DNA of 64,000 nt from JAFGDH01 sp964441265 (GTDB lineage: Archaea > Aenigmatarchaeota > Aenigmatarchaeia > QMZP01 > QMZT01), in NCBI GenBank assembly GCA_964441265.1, contig CAYYKJ010000002.1, forward strand, positions 62,001-126,000, given 5' to 3'. This document shows, in pieces, positions 1 to 7,915 of the stretch. Under the pieces are notes generated by a model. It made no database searches. It saw only the letters and a list, made by a program, of their open reading frames with translations, and was not told the origin of the DNA. Position 1 is the first letter of the stretch; each line of letters starts with the position of its first letter. The translations under genes and the position numbers were made by a program.

Positions 1-243
1 CTGATCAATCTCTACGGGGCGACCACCCAGAGGGCGCTGATATTCACCAACATATCCACCGGCAGGACACCCATGGTGGCCATAAAGCTCACCAATCTCC
101 AGCCGGGTATGGTCATACTCCACGGAATAGACAAGGTGGATCAGGTCGCAGTGAACATAGCGGGAGCGGAGAACATACCCCTTGCCCTGTCCAGATTCGA
201 GAGCGTGGATGACATCCTCAGAAACCTGCGGATATATGAATGA
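1..243 (+). CDS. C-terminal fragment of an unidentified protein (cut by window edge)
   Basis: An open frame runs from base 1 to a TGA at 241-243 and encodes the last 80 residues of a longer protein. The fragment alternates beta-strand-like segments rich in Val and Ile and ends with a short charged helix. It faintly recalls the C-terminal sensing half of archaeal helix-turn-helix regulators, but no motif proves this and the diagnostic N-terminus lies outside the window. It converges on the metallophosphoesterase gene with one base between the stop codons. Confidence 0.55.
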   Translation: MINLYGATTQRALIFTNISTGRTPMVAIKLTNLQPGMVILHGIDKVDQVAVNIAGAENIPLALSRFESVDDILRNLRIYE

Positions 244-244
244 T

Positions 245-916
245 TCAGAACTTTTTAATCTCGCATTTCACCGTTTTCCCCAGTCTGACCAGGCCGTAAT
301 TGCCCTCATACAGGGTGCCCGGGTAGAAAATCTTGGTCTTCCCTATGGTATCCACACCGCTGTTCTCGTGTATGTGCGCGGAGAGATTTAGCAGGGGGGC
401 ATGTTTCTCTATGAACTTTCTGATCGCCTTTGATCCGACGTGCTCCCCTGACTCGACCTTGTCCAGCTTCGTCCCCGCGGGAGGATTGTGGGTCACGAGA
501 AGGAACCTCTTCCCGACCTCTTTGGCTGATCTCTCGAGGCTGTCCGTTATCTCCTCTTCGGTGGGCTCGAATTTTGTGTTGAAAGGCGTGGCGGCCCCGC
601 CGAAACCTATGAAATGAATCCCACCTATCTCCCGGGTGACCGCATGGAGATTGACATCGTATTCCTCGAAAAGTTCTGTTATCTCGTAGGGGTCCTGGTT
701 TCCGGGTATGCACAAGAGGGGCTTCCCCAGGGAAACCAGCTTCTGGATTACCGTTTCGGCCATGTCCGTCTGTGAATACCCCTCGGGTATGTTGAACATG
801 TCCGTGAAATCCCCCGGACAGATCACCATGTCGAACTCGGTGTTCTTAACCTTCTCGACGAGTTTCGAAACCGCCCCGATTTCACCATGTATGTCGGCAA
901 CTACTAGTATTTTCAT
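245..916 (-). CDS. calcineurin-like metallophosphoesterase
   Basis: A 223-residue protein with the complete dinuclear-metal phosphoesterase signature: Asp8 and His10 in the N-terminal D-x-H motif, Gly35-Asp36, the Gly72-Asn73 motif (GNQD), a THNPP histidine around residue 143 and a C-terminal H-x-H. Length and motif spacing fit a stand-alone cytosolic phosphodiesterase of the small archaeal type; the substrate cannot be read from sequence. A TTTTAAAT-type TATA box about 25 bp upstream (936-948) suggests a leaderless transcript. It is the third gene of a minus-strand run after orc1/cdc6 and a PolD DP1-like gene. The true DP1 protein also carries this fold, so a functional link is possible but unproven. 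Confidence 0.85.
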   Translation of the reverse strand: MKILVVADIHGEIGAVSKLVEKVKNTEFDMVICPGDFTDMFNIPEGYSQTDMAETVIQKLVSLGKPLLCIPGNQDPYEITELFEEYDVNLHAVTREIGGIHFIGFGGAATPFNTKFEPTEEEITDSLERSAKEVGKRFLLVTHNPPAGTKLDKVESGEHVGSKAIRKFIEKHAPLLNLSAHIHENSGVDTIGKTKIFYPGTLYEGNYGLVRLGKTVKCEIKKF

Positions 917-952
917 AAGGTAATGTATTTGTATTGAAATTATTTAAAAGAT

Positions 953-967
953 TATAACAATGTTATA
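953..967. promoter_or_regulatory. perfect palindrome TATAACA-A-TGTTATA
   Basis: A 7+1+7 perfect inverted repeat lies immediately upstream of the TATA box of the metallophosphoesterase gene and overlaps the stop codon of the DP1-like gene. Two near-identical copies lie beside orc1/cdc6 at 3195-3209 and 3284-3298. Its position fits an operator or an initiator-protein site; function is inferred only. Confidence 0.5.
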
Positions 968-1874
968 TATCACCAAAACTCACTTGGTTCGTAGAGGTGT
1001 CATAAACGGCATACCTGCCCCCCTTTGTGGATATTATGACCACCCCCTTGTAATTCCTGGTCCAGTCCCCGGTGTTATTATATATCCAGAACACGTCAGG
1101 GACCGGTGATATGACGTTCTCAATATCCATATCCTTCCCGGAAGGTAGCATCCTCTTCTTGAGTATCAGTTCTGCCCCCTCTCGCGTGACCTCCCCGGCC
1201 GCCCCGAAACCAAGCACAATCGCTCTCTTCCCGTCGGAGCTTATCTCTGCCCATACCGGACCCGGCAGGCCGCCCGACACGCTTCCGGATCCCCCGGTTT
1301 CGCTGTCGGTGGTTATCATTATACCCTCCGTGTCTTTCTTGGCCTTGTTGGTGAGTGTTATTTTGATGCCCTTCAGGTGACCCCTCTCCCCACCCAGGGG
1401 TATGTCAGGATACATGACCCTCTCGGGGTATATCCTGTTCTCTCTGAAAAACCCATCGACAGCGACAACGTCACCCACACCAAGCCTCTCCTCGGTGATG
1501 GCCTCGGCCTCGCCCGTGGGATCCTCCACCAAGAACCCCTTCTCTGTGGTGTCCTTGACTCTCACTATCACGGTGGAGGGTGAGGAAAGCCCCCTCGCCT
1601 TGTTCACGGAAACGGCATCGGTCTTCTTCGAGAGAACCTCTTTCAGGAGCTCATATTTCCTGTTGTGCATCTTCACGAACTCCTCGATGCTCAGTTTTTC
1701 CGGTCTCCTTTCACTTAGCAGGCGCACGCTCACCTCCCCTTCGCCCGGTTTGGCCGGGACCTCCGAGCGGCTGAGAAACTCCGAGATATTGTCCCCGTTC
1801 AGTTTTTCCATTTCCTCGGGTTTCGGTGCGATGCCGTGCTTCATGAGCTCGGCGAGAATCTGTTTCCTGTTCAT
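963..1874 (-). CDS. PolD small subunit (DP1)-like protein lacking the phosphoesterase domain
   Basis: A 303-residue protein. Residues about 1-40 resemble the DP1 N-terminal helical domain. Residues about 95-170 form an OB-like segment containing an EDPTGEAEAI stretch, a GDVVAVDGFF strand and a YPDIPL ending, all typical of DP1, the proofreading subunit of archaeal DNA polymerase D. Family members usually exceed 450 residues and end in a calcineurin-like nuclease. Here the remaining 130 residues include a Gly/Ser linker (about 195-205) and an unrecognised domain with no metal motif. It sits 39 bp after orc1/cdc6, the location known for DP1 in euryarchaea. It could be a paralogue with a DNA-binding role or part of a split subunit. 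ATG 1874 has a TATA-like box 15-25 bp upstream. Confidence 0.65.
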   Translation of the reverse strand: MNRKQILAELMKHGIAPKPEEMEKLNGDNISEFLSRSEVPAKPGEGEVSVRLLSERRPEKLSIEEFVKMHNRKYELLKEVLSKKTDAVSVNKARGLSSPSTVIVRVKDTTEKGFLVEDPTGEAEAITEERLGVGDVVAVDGFFRENRIYPERVMYPDIPLGGERGHLKGIKITLTNKAKKDTEGIMITTDSETGGSGSVSGGLPGPVWAEISSDGKRAIVLGFGAAGEVTREGAELILKKRMLPSGKDMDIENVISPVPDVFWIYNNTGDWTRNYKGVVIISTKGGRYAVYDTSTNQVSFGDI

Positions 1875-1913
1875 GATTCCAGATTTATTATATGGACCAA
1901 AAACTAATAAGGG

Positions 1914-3107
1914 TTAGTTGGGGAGAAGATCCCTCTCCATGAGTATGTCCTTTGTTTTCCTCAGTATGTCCGGGCCGAGGAGTATGCGTATCTCCCTGGT
2001 CCTCCCATACCTTCCCTTCGATATGACCCGCGTGTTCATGACTCCCAGCATATCCAGTTCGGCTATGAGATCGGATACCCTTCTCTGGGTGAGCATCTTG
2101 AGACCCCTGGAGGAGCACAGCCTTTCATAAACACAGAAAACGTCCCCCGTCTGTATGTTTTTCTGGCCGTCCTCGTAGAGGTTTATGGCTGAAGAGAGAA
2201 CCGCCAGGGACTGCCTCGGTTGGGCGCGCACGACCTCGAGTATGCGGCTGGAGTCCAGCTTGCTCTCGGCCATGTCTATGTGGTCTATTTTTATCTCCTT
2301 CTCCCCGTTCCTCTCCACTATCTCACCGGCCATCCTCAGGAGATCGAGAGCCCTCCTCGCGTCTCCGTGCTCCTGGGCGGCGAGGGCGGCGCATTTGGGT
2401 ATTACACCCGACTCGAGAACGCCCTCGTTGAAGGACAGGGCGGACCTCTCCACGAGTATATCCTTCAGCTGGGTGGCGTTGTAGGGGGGGAATATTATCT
2501 CCTCTTCCGAAAGGGAGGATTTTACCCTGGGATCTATGGAATCCGTAAAAGATGTATCGTTGGATATCCCGACCACAGAAAGCTTCGATTTGGTCAGGTC
2601 CTGGTTTATCCTGGTGAGGTTATAGAGAATTCCGTCGCCCGTCTTCTTCACAAGGGCATCTATCTCATCGAGAATCAGTATCGTTGTCTTTCCCATGGAA
2701 TCTATCTTCTCGAAGAATATCTGGTATATGCGGTCGGTGGGCAGCCCGGTATAGGGGACATTTTCCCCCAACATCCTAGAGAGTTCGGCCAGCAGTCTGT
2801 ATTCGGTGTCGGAAACGTTCTTCATCTTACAGTTTATGTACAATATCTTTATTTTATCCGAGGATTTTTCGAGTTCGTTGGCCACCGTCCTAACAGACAC
2901 TGTCTTTCCGGTCCCCACTGTCCCGAATATGAAGAGGTTGGATGTCTTCTCGCCCCGGAGGGAGGGTGCGAGTGTCCTTGCTATCTGGTTTATCTGCTCA
3001 TCCCTGTGGGGTATGTTTTCGGGTGTGTATCTGTTGGTCAGTGTGTCTTTGTTTTTGAACACACTCTTTTCGTTCTGGTATGAATGAAACATATCCTTTA
3101 AGTTCAT
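1914..3107 (-). CDS. cdc6: Orc1/Cdc6 replication initiator
   Basis: An AAA+ initiator of 397 residues that binds origin DNA and loads MCM. The Walker A motif GTVGTGKT is at 62-69, Walker B (LILDEIDAL) near 140, and the C-terminal third is a winged-helix DNA-binding domain. I chose ATG 3107 rather than the upstream TTG (3128) or GTG (3116) because a TATA-like stretch at about 3128-3138 is placed for a leaderless start there. The DP1-like and metallophosphoesterase genes follow on the same strand, and the AT-rich repeat region 3129-3366 lies directly upstream, as is usual for archaeal origins. Confidence 0.93.
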   Translation of the reverse strand: MNLKDMFHSYQNEKSVFKNKDTLTNRYTPENIPHRDEQINQIARTLAPSLRGEKTSNLFIFGTVGTGKTVSVRTVANELEKSSDKIKILYINCKMKNVSDTEYRLLAELSRMLGENVPYTGLPTDRIYQIFFEKIDSMGKTTILILDEIDALVKKTGDGILYNLTRINQDLTKSKLSVVGISNDTSFTDSIDPRVKSSLSEEEIIFPPYNATQLKDILVERSALSFNEGVLESGVIPKCAALAAQEHGDARRALDLLRMAGEIVERNGEKEIKIDHIDMAESKLDSSRILEVVRAQPRQSLAVLSSAINLYEDGQKNIQTGDVFCVYERLCSSRGLKMLTQRRVSDLIAELDMLGVMNTRVISKGRYGRTREIRILLGPDILRKTKDILMERDLLPN

Positions 3108-3194
3108 CTGCTCCACGATAACACCCAAATTATTCTTGACTGGTTTTCAAAACTCAATAACTCTATATGAAACCAGGGTTTTTATTGTTTTTCA

Positions 3195-3209
3195 TATAAC
3201 AACGTTATA
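3195..3209. repeat. palindrome copy TATAACA-A-CGTTATA
   Basis: Second copy of the 15-base element, with one mismatch to a perfect palindrome. It lies inside the candidate origin and overlaps one of the TTTCATAT elements. Confidence 0.5.
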
Positions 3210-3283
3210 AAAATCCCAGACACTACTACCCCTTCTTTTCATATGGAAAACAAACAAACACAAGCATAATTTCATATAGAAAC

Positions 3284-3298
3284 TATAACACTGTTATA
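3284..3298. repeat. palindrome copy TATAACA-C-TGTTATA
   Basis: Third copy of the 15-base element, a perfect 7+1+7 palindrome. It begins two bases after the TTTCATATAGAAA element at 3270-3282, so the two element types are paired here as at 3190-3209. Confidence 0.5.
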
Positions 3299-3366
3299 TT
3301 ATAATTATATTATAATAAAAATATATTTTATTAGGTTCCATATGAAATAAAGGTGTCATACCCGTA

Positions 3367-4551
3367 TCATATATTCTTAATTTTTCTCACCGCTTTTTCT
3401 ATCCTCTCGAGAGCGGCGCTTATCTTTTTATATGATGTCGCGTAGGAACATCTTACATGACCCTCACCCATCCTTCCGAATTCAGTCCCGGGCACAACCG
3501 CTACCATGGCCTCCTTCAGAAGCCACCTCGAGAATTCGTAGGATGACATACCGAAACCCTTTATGTTAGGGAAGGCGTAGAAAGCCCCCATGGGCTCCGT
3601 GCAATGGAAACCCGGCAGATCGTTCATCCTCTTCACGATAAATTTCCTTCTCCTGTCGTATTCCTTTACCATTTTCTTCACATGCGACTGGTTTCCCCTG
3701 AGAGCCTCGAGAGCGGCAAACTGGGAAACCGTGGGTGAGCAGATAGACGAGTACACATGAAGCTTCTTCATGGCGGACACGATCTCCTCCGGCCCTGTTG
3801 CGTATCCCACCCTGAACCCCGGCATCGCATGGGTCTTGGAGAAGGAGTGGAGGGTTATGACCCGGTCCTCCATACCGTTCAGAGATGCTAATGATATGTG
3901 TTTTTCGTTCCCGTAAACCAGGCGTTCGTATGCCTCGTCGGATATTATCATCAGGTCGTTTTGAACGGCAAAGTCGGATATCTCCTCGAGTGTTTTCTTG
4001 CCGAAGACCACACCGGTCGGGTTGGACGGTGTGTTGATCATCAGGATGTTTGTCTTCTCGGGGACTATGACCCTCTCCGCTTCCTCGACGCTGAACTGGA
4101 AACCATCCCTTTCATGGTGAGGAATGCTTATGGGCATGCCGTTCAGCATCTCCACGGTCGGCTTGTAAGAAAGGAAACCCGGATCGGGGATCATCACCCC
4201 CTCCCCCGGATCTGTTGTGCACAGGAGGGAGAGCAATATGCATTCGGTGGAGCCGGATGTGACGATTACCTGATCAGGGGAGACGGATATCCTGTTTTCC
4301 CTCCTCAGTTTTTTCACTATCGCCTCCCGGAGGTCCTCCCTTCCTCCCGGCGGGGAGTAGTGGGTGTGTCCCTCCTTCAGCTTCTTGCATGCGTAATTGA
4401 CTATGTTTCTGGGGGAATCGAAGTCCGGCTCCCCGGGCCCCAGGGATATTATTCCCCTCTCCTCCTCGGCGATTTTGATCAGCTCGCCGATGGTCGACAC
4501 GGGAAGTTCCTCCTCCCTCTCGGAGATGATCCTCCTCCTTCCGGACCGCAT
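3367..4551 (-). CDS. PLP-dependent aminotransferase, class I/II
   Basis: A fold-type I aminotransferase of 394 residues, probably acting on aspartate or aromatic amino acids. The PLP-binding lysine is Lys239 in an HSFSKTHAMPGFR context, and an N-terminal SLGPGEPDF substrate-binding motif is present. NTPSNPTG holds the cofactor-contacting Asn, and the C-terminal arginine region (HVRCSYATS) contacts the substrate carboxylate. The start is ATG 4551; the frame stays open upstream but that part is antisense to the divergent gene and lacks homology-like features. Substrate specificity cannot be settled by eye. Confidence 0.88.
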   Translation of the reverse strand: MRSGRRRIISEREEELPVSTIGELIKIAEEERGIISLGPGEPDFDSPRNIVNYACKKLKEGHTHYSPPGGREDLREAIVKKLRRENRISVSPDQVIVTSGSTECILLSLLCTTDPGEGVMIPDPGFLSYKPTVEMLNGMPISIPHHERDGFQFSVEEAERVIVPEKTNILMINTPSNPTGVVFGKKTLEEISDFAVQNDLMIISDEAYERLVYGNEKHISLASLNGMEDRVITLHSFSKTHAMPGFRVGYATGPEEIVSAMKKLHVYSSICSPTVSQFAALEALRGNQSHVKKMVKEYDRRRKFIVKRMNDLPGFHCTEPMGAFYAFPNIKGFGMSSYEFSRWLLKEAMVAVVPGTEFGRMGEGHVRCSYATSYKKISAALERIEKAVRKIKNI

Positions 4552-4584
4552 AAATAATATATTACAACCATGAATAATAATTGT
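4552..4584. promoter_or_regulatory. compact divergent promoter
   Basis: Only 33 bp separate the aminotransferase ATG (4551) from the preferred acyl-CoA synthetase ATG (4585). A TATA-like tract at 4552-4564 sits about 25 bp before 4585, and an AT-rich tract at 4570-4584, read in reverse, sits about 25 bp before 4551. The two core promoters therefore interdigitate, and both transcripts would be leaderless. Confidence 0.45.
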
Positions 4585-5961
4585 ATGGGAAAGATCGACT
4601 CGTTTTTCACTCCCAGAAGCGTTGCGGTGGTGGGTGCGTCCAGGAACCCGAACAAGATAGGGCACATAATACTCTCCAATTTCATAGAGGGAAATTTCAC
4701 CGGGAGGATATATCCGGTGAACCCCAAGGCAGACAGCATACTCCGGAAGAAGTGCCACCCGAGGATAAGCTCGATAAGGGGGAGAATAGACCTGGCGGTG
4801 ATAGCCGTCCCGGCCCCCCTTGTTCCGGGGGTACTTGATGAGTGCGGAAAGAAGGGAGTGAAGGCATGCATAATCGTCTCCGGCGGCTTCAGGGAGTCCG
4901 GGAGGGCGGAACTGGAGAAGCGGACAGAAGAGGCCGTCAAAAAACACAGCACCAGGGTGATAGGTCCCAACTGCATAGGGATATTCGATCCCTACTCCGG
5001 CGTCGACACAATCTTCAACCCCAGGTACAAACTTGAGAGAACCGAAAAGGGACACATCTCCTTCGTTTCCCAGTCCGGAGCCACCATGTCCGTGGTAATG
5101 GATTGGATGGCCATGAAGAAATACAAGACGGCGAAGCTGGTATCCTACGGGAATGCGATCGACGTCGACGAGGCAGATCTGGTCGAGTATCTGGCCAGGG
5201 ACGAGGAGACCAAGGTCATATGCCTTTATCTGGAGGGCGCCAAGGACGGCAGGAAGCTTCTGGAGAAGATGAGAAAGAGTTCCGTGAAAAAACCGATCAT
5301 CGCCATGAAAGCGGGAACCACAGACGCCGGCAAGTCAGCTGCGCTCTCCCACACCGGTTCAATGGCGGGCAGCGCTGACGTCTACCACGCGGCCTTCAGA
5401 CAGGCAGGTGTTCTTCCGGCAACGGACCTGGAGCAGATGTTCGATTTCGCCAGGCTGCTTTCCACGCAGCCCCTCCCTGTGGGTAAGAGGATACAGGTCA
5501 TAACCGACGGAGGGGGGTTCGGGGTCATAACCACGGACTGGCTGGTCAGGAAGGGCATGGAGATAGCCGAAATGGACGGCAAGAACAGGAAGAGACTCAA
5601 GAAACTGGTCCCCGCTCATGCGAGCGTGGGAGGGGTGATAGACCTTACCGGTGACGCGACGGCGGAAATGTATGGTGAGTGTATAGAATGCTCGCTGGAG
5701 GACGGCAATGTAGACATGATAGCGGTGGTCGCCCTCTTCCAGCCTCCCATGCTGACATCAGAGCTGGTGGACATCCTCATAGAGAAGGCGGAGAGGAGGA
5801 AAAAACCCATAGTTGTCATATCCGCCGGGGGCAGCTATACGGAGGTGCTGAAGAAGTCCCTGGAGGAGAACGGGGTTCCCTGTTTTTCCTATCCGCGGGG
5901 GGCGGTGGACGCAATCAAATGTTTATATGACTATTCAAAAATTAAAGGGGTGTTGAAATGA
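4585..5961 (+). CDS. acdA: ADP-forming acyl-CoA synthetase, alpha subunit
   Basis: A 458-residue protein with the CoA-binding Rossmann domain (VAVVGASRNPNKIG near the N-terminus), a succinyl-CoA-ligase-like middle domain (FVSQSGA) and the phosphohistidine segment ALSHTGSMAG with His256, matching the catalytic His of archaeal acetyl-CoA synthetase (ADP-forming) alpha chains. The enzyme converts acyl-CoA, ADP and phosphate to acid, CoA and ATP. The ATP-grasp beta subunit is not fused and not adjacent, so it must be encoded elsewhere. ATG 4585 is preferred over 4570 because family members begin close to the SFFTPRSV stretch and the TATA spacing fits. The stop overlaps the start of acs (ATGA). 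Confidence 0.88.
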   Translation: MGKIDSFFTPRSVAVVGASRNPNKIGHIILSNFIEGNFTGRIYPVNPKADSILRKKCHPRISSIRGRIDLAVIAVPAPLVPGVLDECGKKGVKACIIVSGGFRESGRAELEKRTEEAVKKHSTRVIGPNCIGIFDPYSGVDTIFNPRYKLERTEKGHISFVSQSGATMSVVMDWMAMKKYKTAKLVSYGNAIDVDEADLVEYLARDEETKVICLYLEGAKDGRKLLEKMRKSSVKKPIIAMKAGTTDAGKSAALSHTGSMAGSADVYHAAFRQAGVLPATDLEQMFDFARLLSTQPLPVGKRIQVITDGGGFGVITTDWLVRKGMEIAEMDGKNRKRLKKLVPAHASVGGVIDLTGDATAEMYGECIECSLEDGNVDMIAVVALFQPPMLTSELVDILIEKAERRKKPIVVISAGGSYTEVLKKSLEENGVPCFSYPRGAVDAIKCLYDYSKIKGVLK

Positions 5962-7907
5962 AGAAGAATATTGACGTTTTGTTGGAGGAGAAGAGGGTGT
6001 TCAAACCCGACAAAGGATTCGTGGAAAAAACTAATGTTAAGAAGTGGATGAAGAAGCACGGGATAAAGAGTTATGAAGAATTGCTCAAGAAAGCAGAGGA
6101 CATAGAATGGTTCTGGGGAGAGATGGCCAAGGAGTTCGTGGATTTTTACGAGCCCCATGAGAAGGTGCTGGAATGGGACCCTCCCTGGTCGAAGTGGTTC
6201 ACCGGGGCCAAATACAACATAGTTAACGATGCTCTCGACAGGCACGCCAAAGGAAAGAACAGCAAGAAGGTGGCCTACATATGGGAGGGAGAACCGGGCG
6301 AAGTGAGGAAAATAACATACGACGAGCTTTACCGTGAAGTGAACAGGATGGCCAACGCCCTCAAATCTCTGGGCGTTAAGAAGGGAGACCGTGTGGGGAT
6401 GTATCTCCCCATGATACCCGAGCTTCCCATGGCCATGCTGGCATGCGCCAAGATAGGCGCCGTCCACACCGTGGTCTTCTCCGGATTCTCGCCCCACGCC
6501 TTCAGGGAGAGGGTCAGCGATTCCGAGGCGAAGGTGGTCATAACCTGTGACAGCTTCTACCGGAGGGGAAAGACCATACCTCTGAAAAAACAGACGGACG
6601 AGGCCCTCAAGGAGGCGCCGAGCGTGAAGAAATCCATAGTCGTCAAGAGGAGCGGGGAGAGCGTCCCCTGGGACGGCAAGCGGGACGTCTGGTGGCACGA
6701 ACTCCTGGAGAAGGAGAGCGACCACTGTGAAACAGAAAAGATGGACGCGAACGATCTGCTTTACATACTCTATACTTCGGGCACCACCGGCAAGCCCAAA
6801 GGGGTCCTCCATACCCACGCCGGGTACGCGGTGGGCATCGCATCAACACTGAGCTGGGTGTTCGACATAAAGGACAGCGACGTGTGGTGGTGCGCTGCGG
6901 ACATAGGATGGGTGACCGGGCACAGCTACATAGTCTACGCCCCCCTCATGCTGGGCACTACCTCGGTGATGTACGAGGGGGCGCCCAATCATCCCAAACC
7001 GGACAGGTGGTGGGATATGATAGAGAGGCATAAAGTGAGCGTATTGTACACCTCCCCCACCAGCGTCAGGATGTTCATGAGTCTCGGGAAGAGGCACCTT
7101 GAGAAGCACGATCTGGGCTCCCTCCGCCTGCTGGGATCCGTGGGCGAGCCCATAAACCCCGGTGCCTGGATATGGTATTACAGGAACATAGGCTCCGGAG
7201 AATGCCAGATAATGGATACATGGTGGCAGACAGAGACGGGAAACATCTGCATAACACCCCTCCCCATGACCCCCCTAAAGCCCGGGTCGGCGACCAGGGG
7301 GTTCCCCGGAATAATGCCCGATGTTTTCGACGAGAACGGGAAGCCGATAAAGAACGCGGGCGGCAGTCTCGTGATTCTCAAACCCTGGCCGGGAATGCTG
7401 AGCGGTCTCTACAAATCCCCCGACAGGTTCAAGAAGACCTACTGGGAGAGGTTCCCGGGGATCTACCTGACGGGAGACGTCGCCAGGGTGGATGAGGATG
7501 GCTATTTCTGGGTCCAGGGAAGGGCGGACGACGTCCTCAACGTGGCGGGCCACAGGATAGGCAATTCAGAAGTGGAATCGGCCCTGGTCAGCCATCCGAA
7601 GGTGGCCGAGGCTGCCGTGGTGGGCAAGCCCTCCGAGATAAAGGGCGAGGCCATAGTCGCCTTTGTGAGAATCACCTCCGACGCGAGGGAGAGCGATGCG
7701 CTGAAAAAGGAACTTATAGGTCACGTCGCGAAAGAGATAGGGAAGATAGCCAGGCCCGAGGAGATACTCTTCGTCAGGGACCTGCCCAAGACCAGGAGCG
7801 GGAAGATAATGAGAAGGGTCATAAAGGCAAAGGCCCTCGGGAAGCCGGTGGGAGACACGTCAACCCTCAGCAACCCGGAGGCAGTGGATGAGATAAAGAA
7901 GATATGA
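5958..7907 (+). CDS. acs: acetyl-CoA synthetase (AMP-forming)
   Basis: A 649-residue adenylate-forming enzyme that makes acetyl-CoA from acetate, ATP and CoA. The P-loop-like TSGTTGKPKG motif is at 273-282, the WWQTETG motif lies in the middle, a TGD hinge region follows, and the acetylatable catalytic lysine is Lys616 in RSGKIMRR. Length is normal for Acs. It starts inside the acdA stop codon, so the two are translationally coupled. The operon pairs an acetate-activating AMP-forming enzyme with a subunit of the reversible ADP-forming route. It ends nine bases before the convergent TrkA gene. Confidence 0.95.
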   Translation: MKKNIDVLLEEKRVFKPDKGFVEKTNVKKWMKKHGIKSYEELLKKAEDIEWFWGEMAKEFVDFYEPHEKVLEWDPPWSKWFTGAKYNIVNDALDRHAKGKNSKKVAYIWEGEPGEVRKITYDELYREVNRMANALKSLGVKKGDRVGMYLPMIPELPMAMLACAKIGAVHTVVFSGFSPHAFRERVSDSEAKVVITCDSFYRRGKTIPLKKQTDEALKEAPSVKKSIVVKRSGESVPWDGKRDVWWHELLEKESDHCETEKMDANDLLYILYTSGTTGKPKGVLHTHAGYAVGIASTLSWVFDIKDSDVWWCAADIGWVTGHSYIVYAPLMLGTTSVMYEGAPNHPKPDRWWDMIERHKVSVLYTSPTSVRMFMSLGKRHLEKHDLGSLRLLGSVGEPINPGAWIWYYRNIGSGECQIMDTWWQTETGNICITPLPMTPLKPGSATRGFPGIMPDVFDENGKPIKNAGGSLVILKPWPGMLSGLYKSPDRFKKTYWERFPGIYLTGDVARVDEDGYFWVQGRADDVLNVAGHRIGNSEVESALVSHPKVAEAAVVGKPSEIKGEAIVAFVRITSDARESDALKKELIGHVAKEIGKIARPEEILFVRDLPKTRSGKIMRRVIKAKALGKPVGDTSTLSNPEAVDEIKKI

Positions 7908-7915
7908 AGGGAAGA

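Larger units (their letters stand above)
3129..3366. other. candidate replication origin (AT-rich, repeat-filled)
   Basis: This non-coding stretch between orc1/cdc6 and the aminotransferase 3' end is very AT-rich, with an unwinding-like A/T tract at about 3293-3335. It holds five copies of a TTTCATAT(A/G)-type element: 3163-3172 (reverse), 3190-3199, 3237-3249, 3270-3282 and 3336-3347 (reverse). It also has two copies of the TATAACA-n-YGTTATA palindrome (3195-3209 and 3284-3298). Archaeal origins typically lie next to orc1/cdc6 and carry inverted repeats around an AT-rich element, so origin function is a reasonable inference. Alternatively, some elements may be operators of cdc6. Confidence 0.6.

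Noticed and set aside
4552..5055. Long upstream extension of the aminotransferase reading frame
   Set aside because: It is antisense to the acyl-CoA synthetase gene and carries no family motif; homologues begin near the ATG at 4551.
5931..6818. Long open frame antisense to acs
   Set aside because: It mirrors the codon structure of acs on the other strand, has no ribosome-binding site and resembles no protein family.
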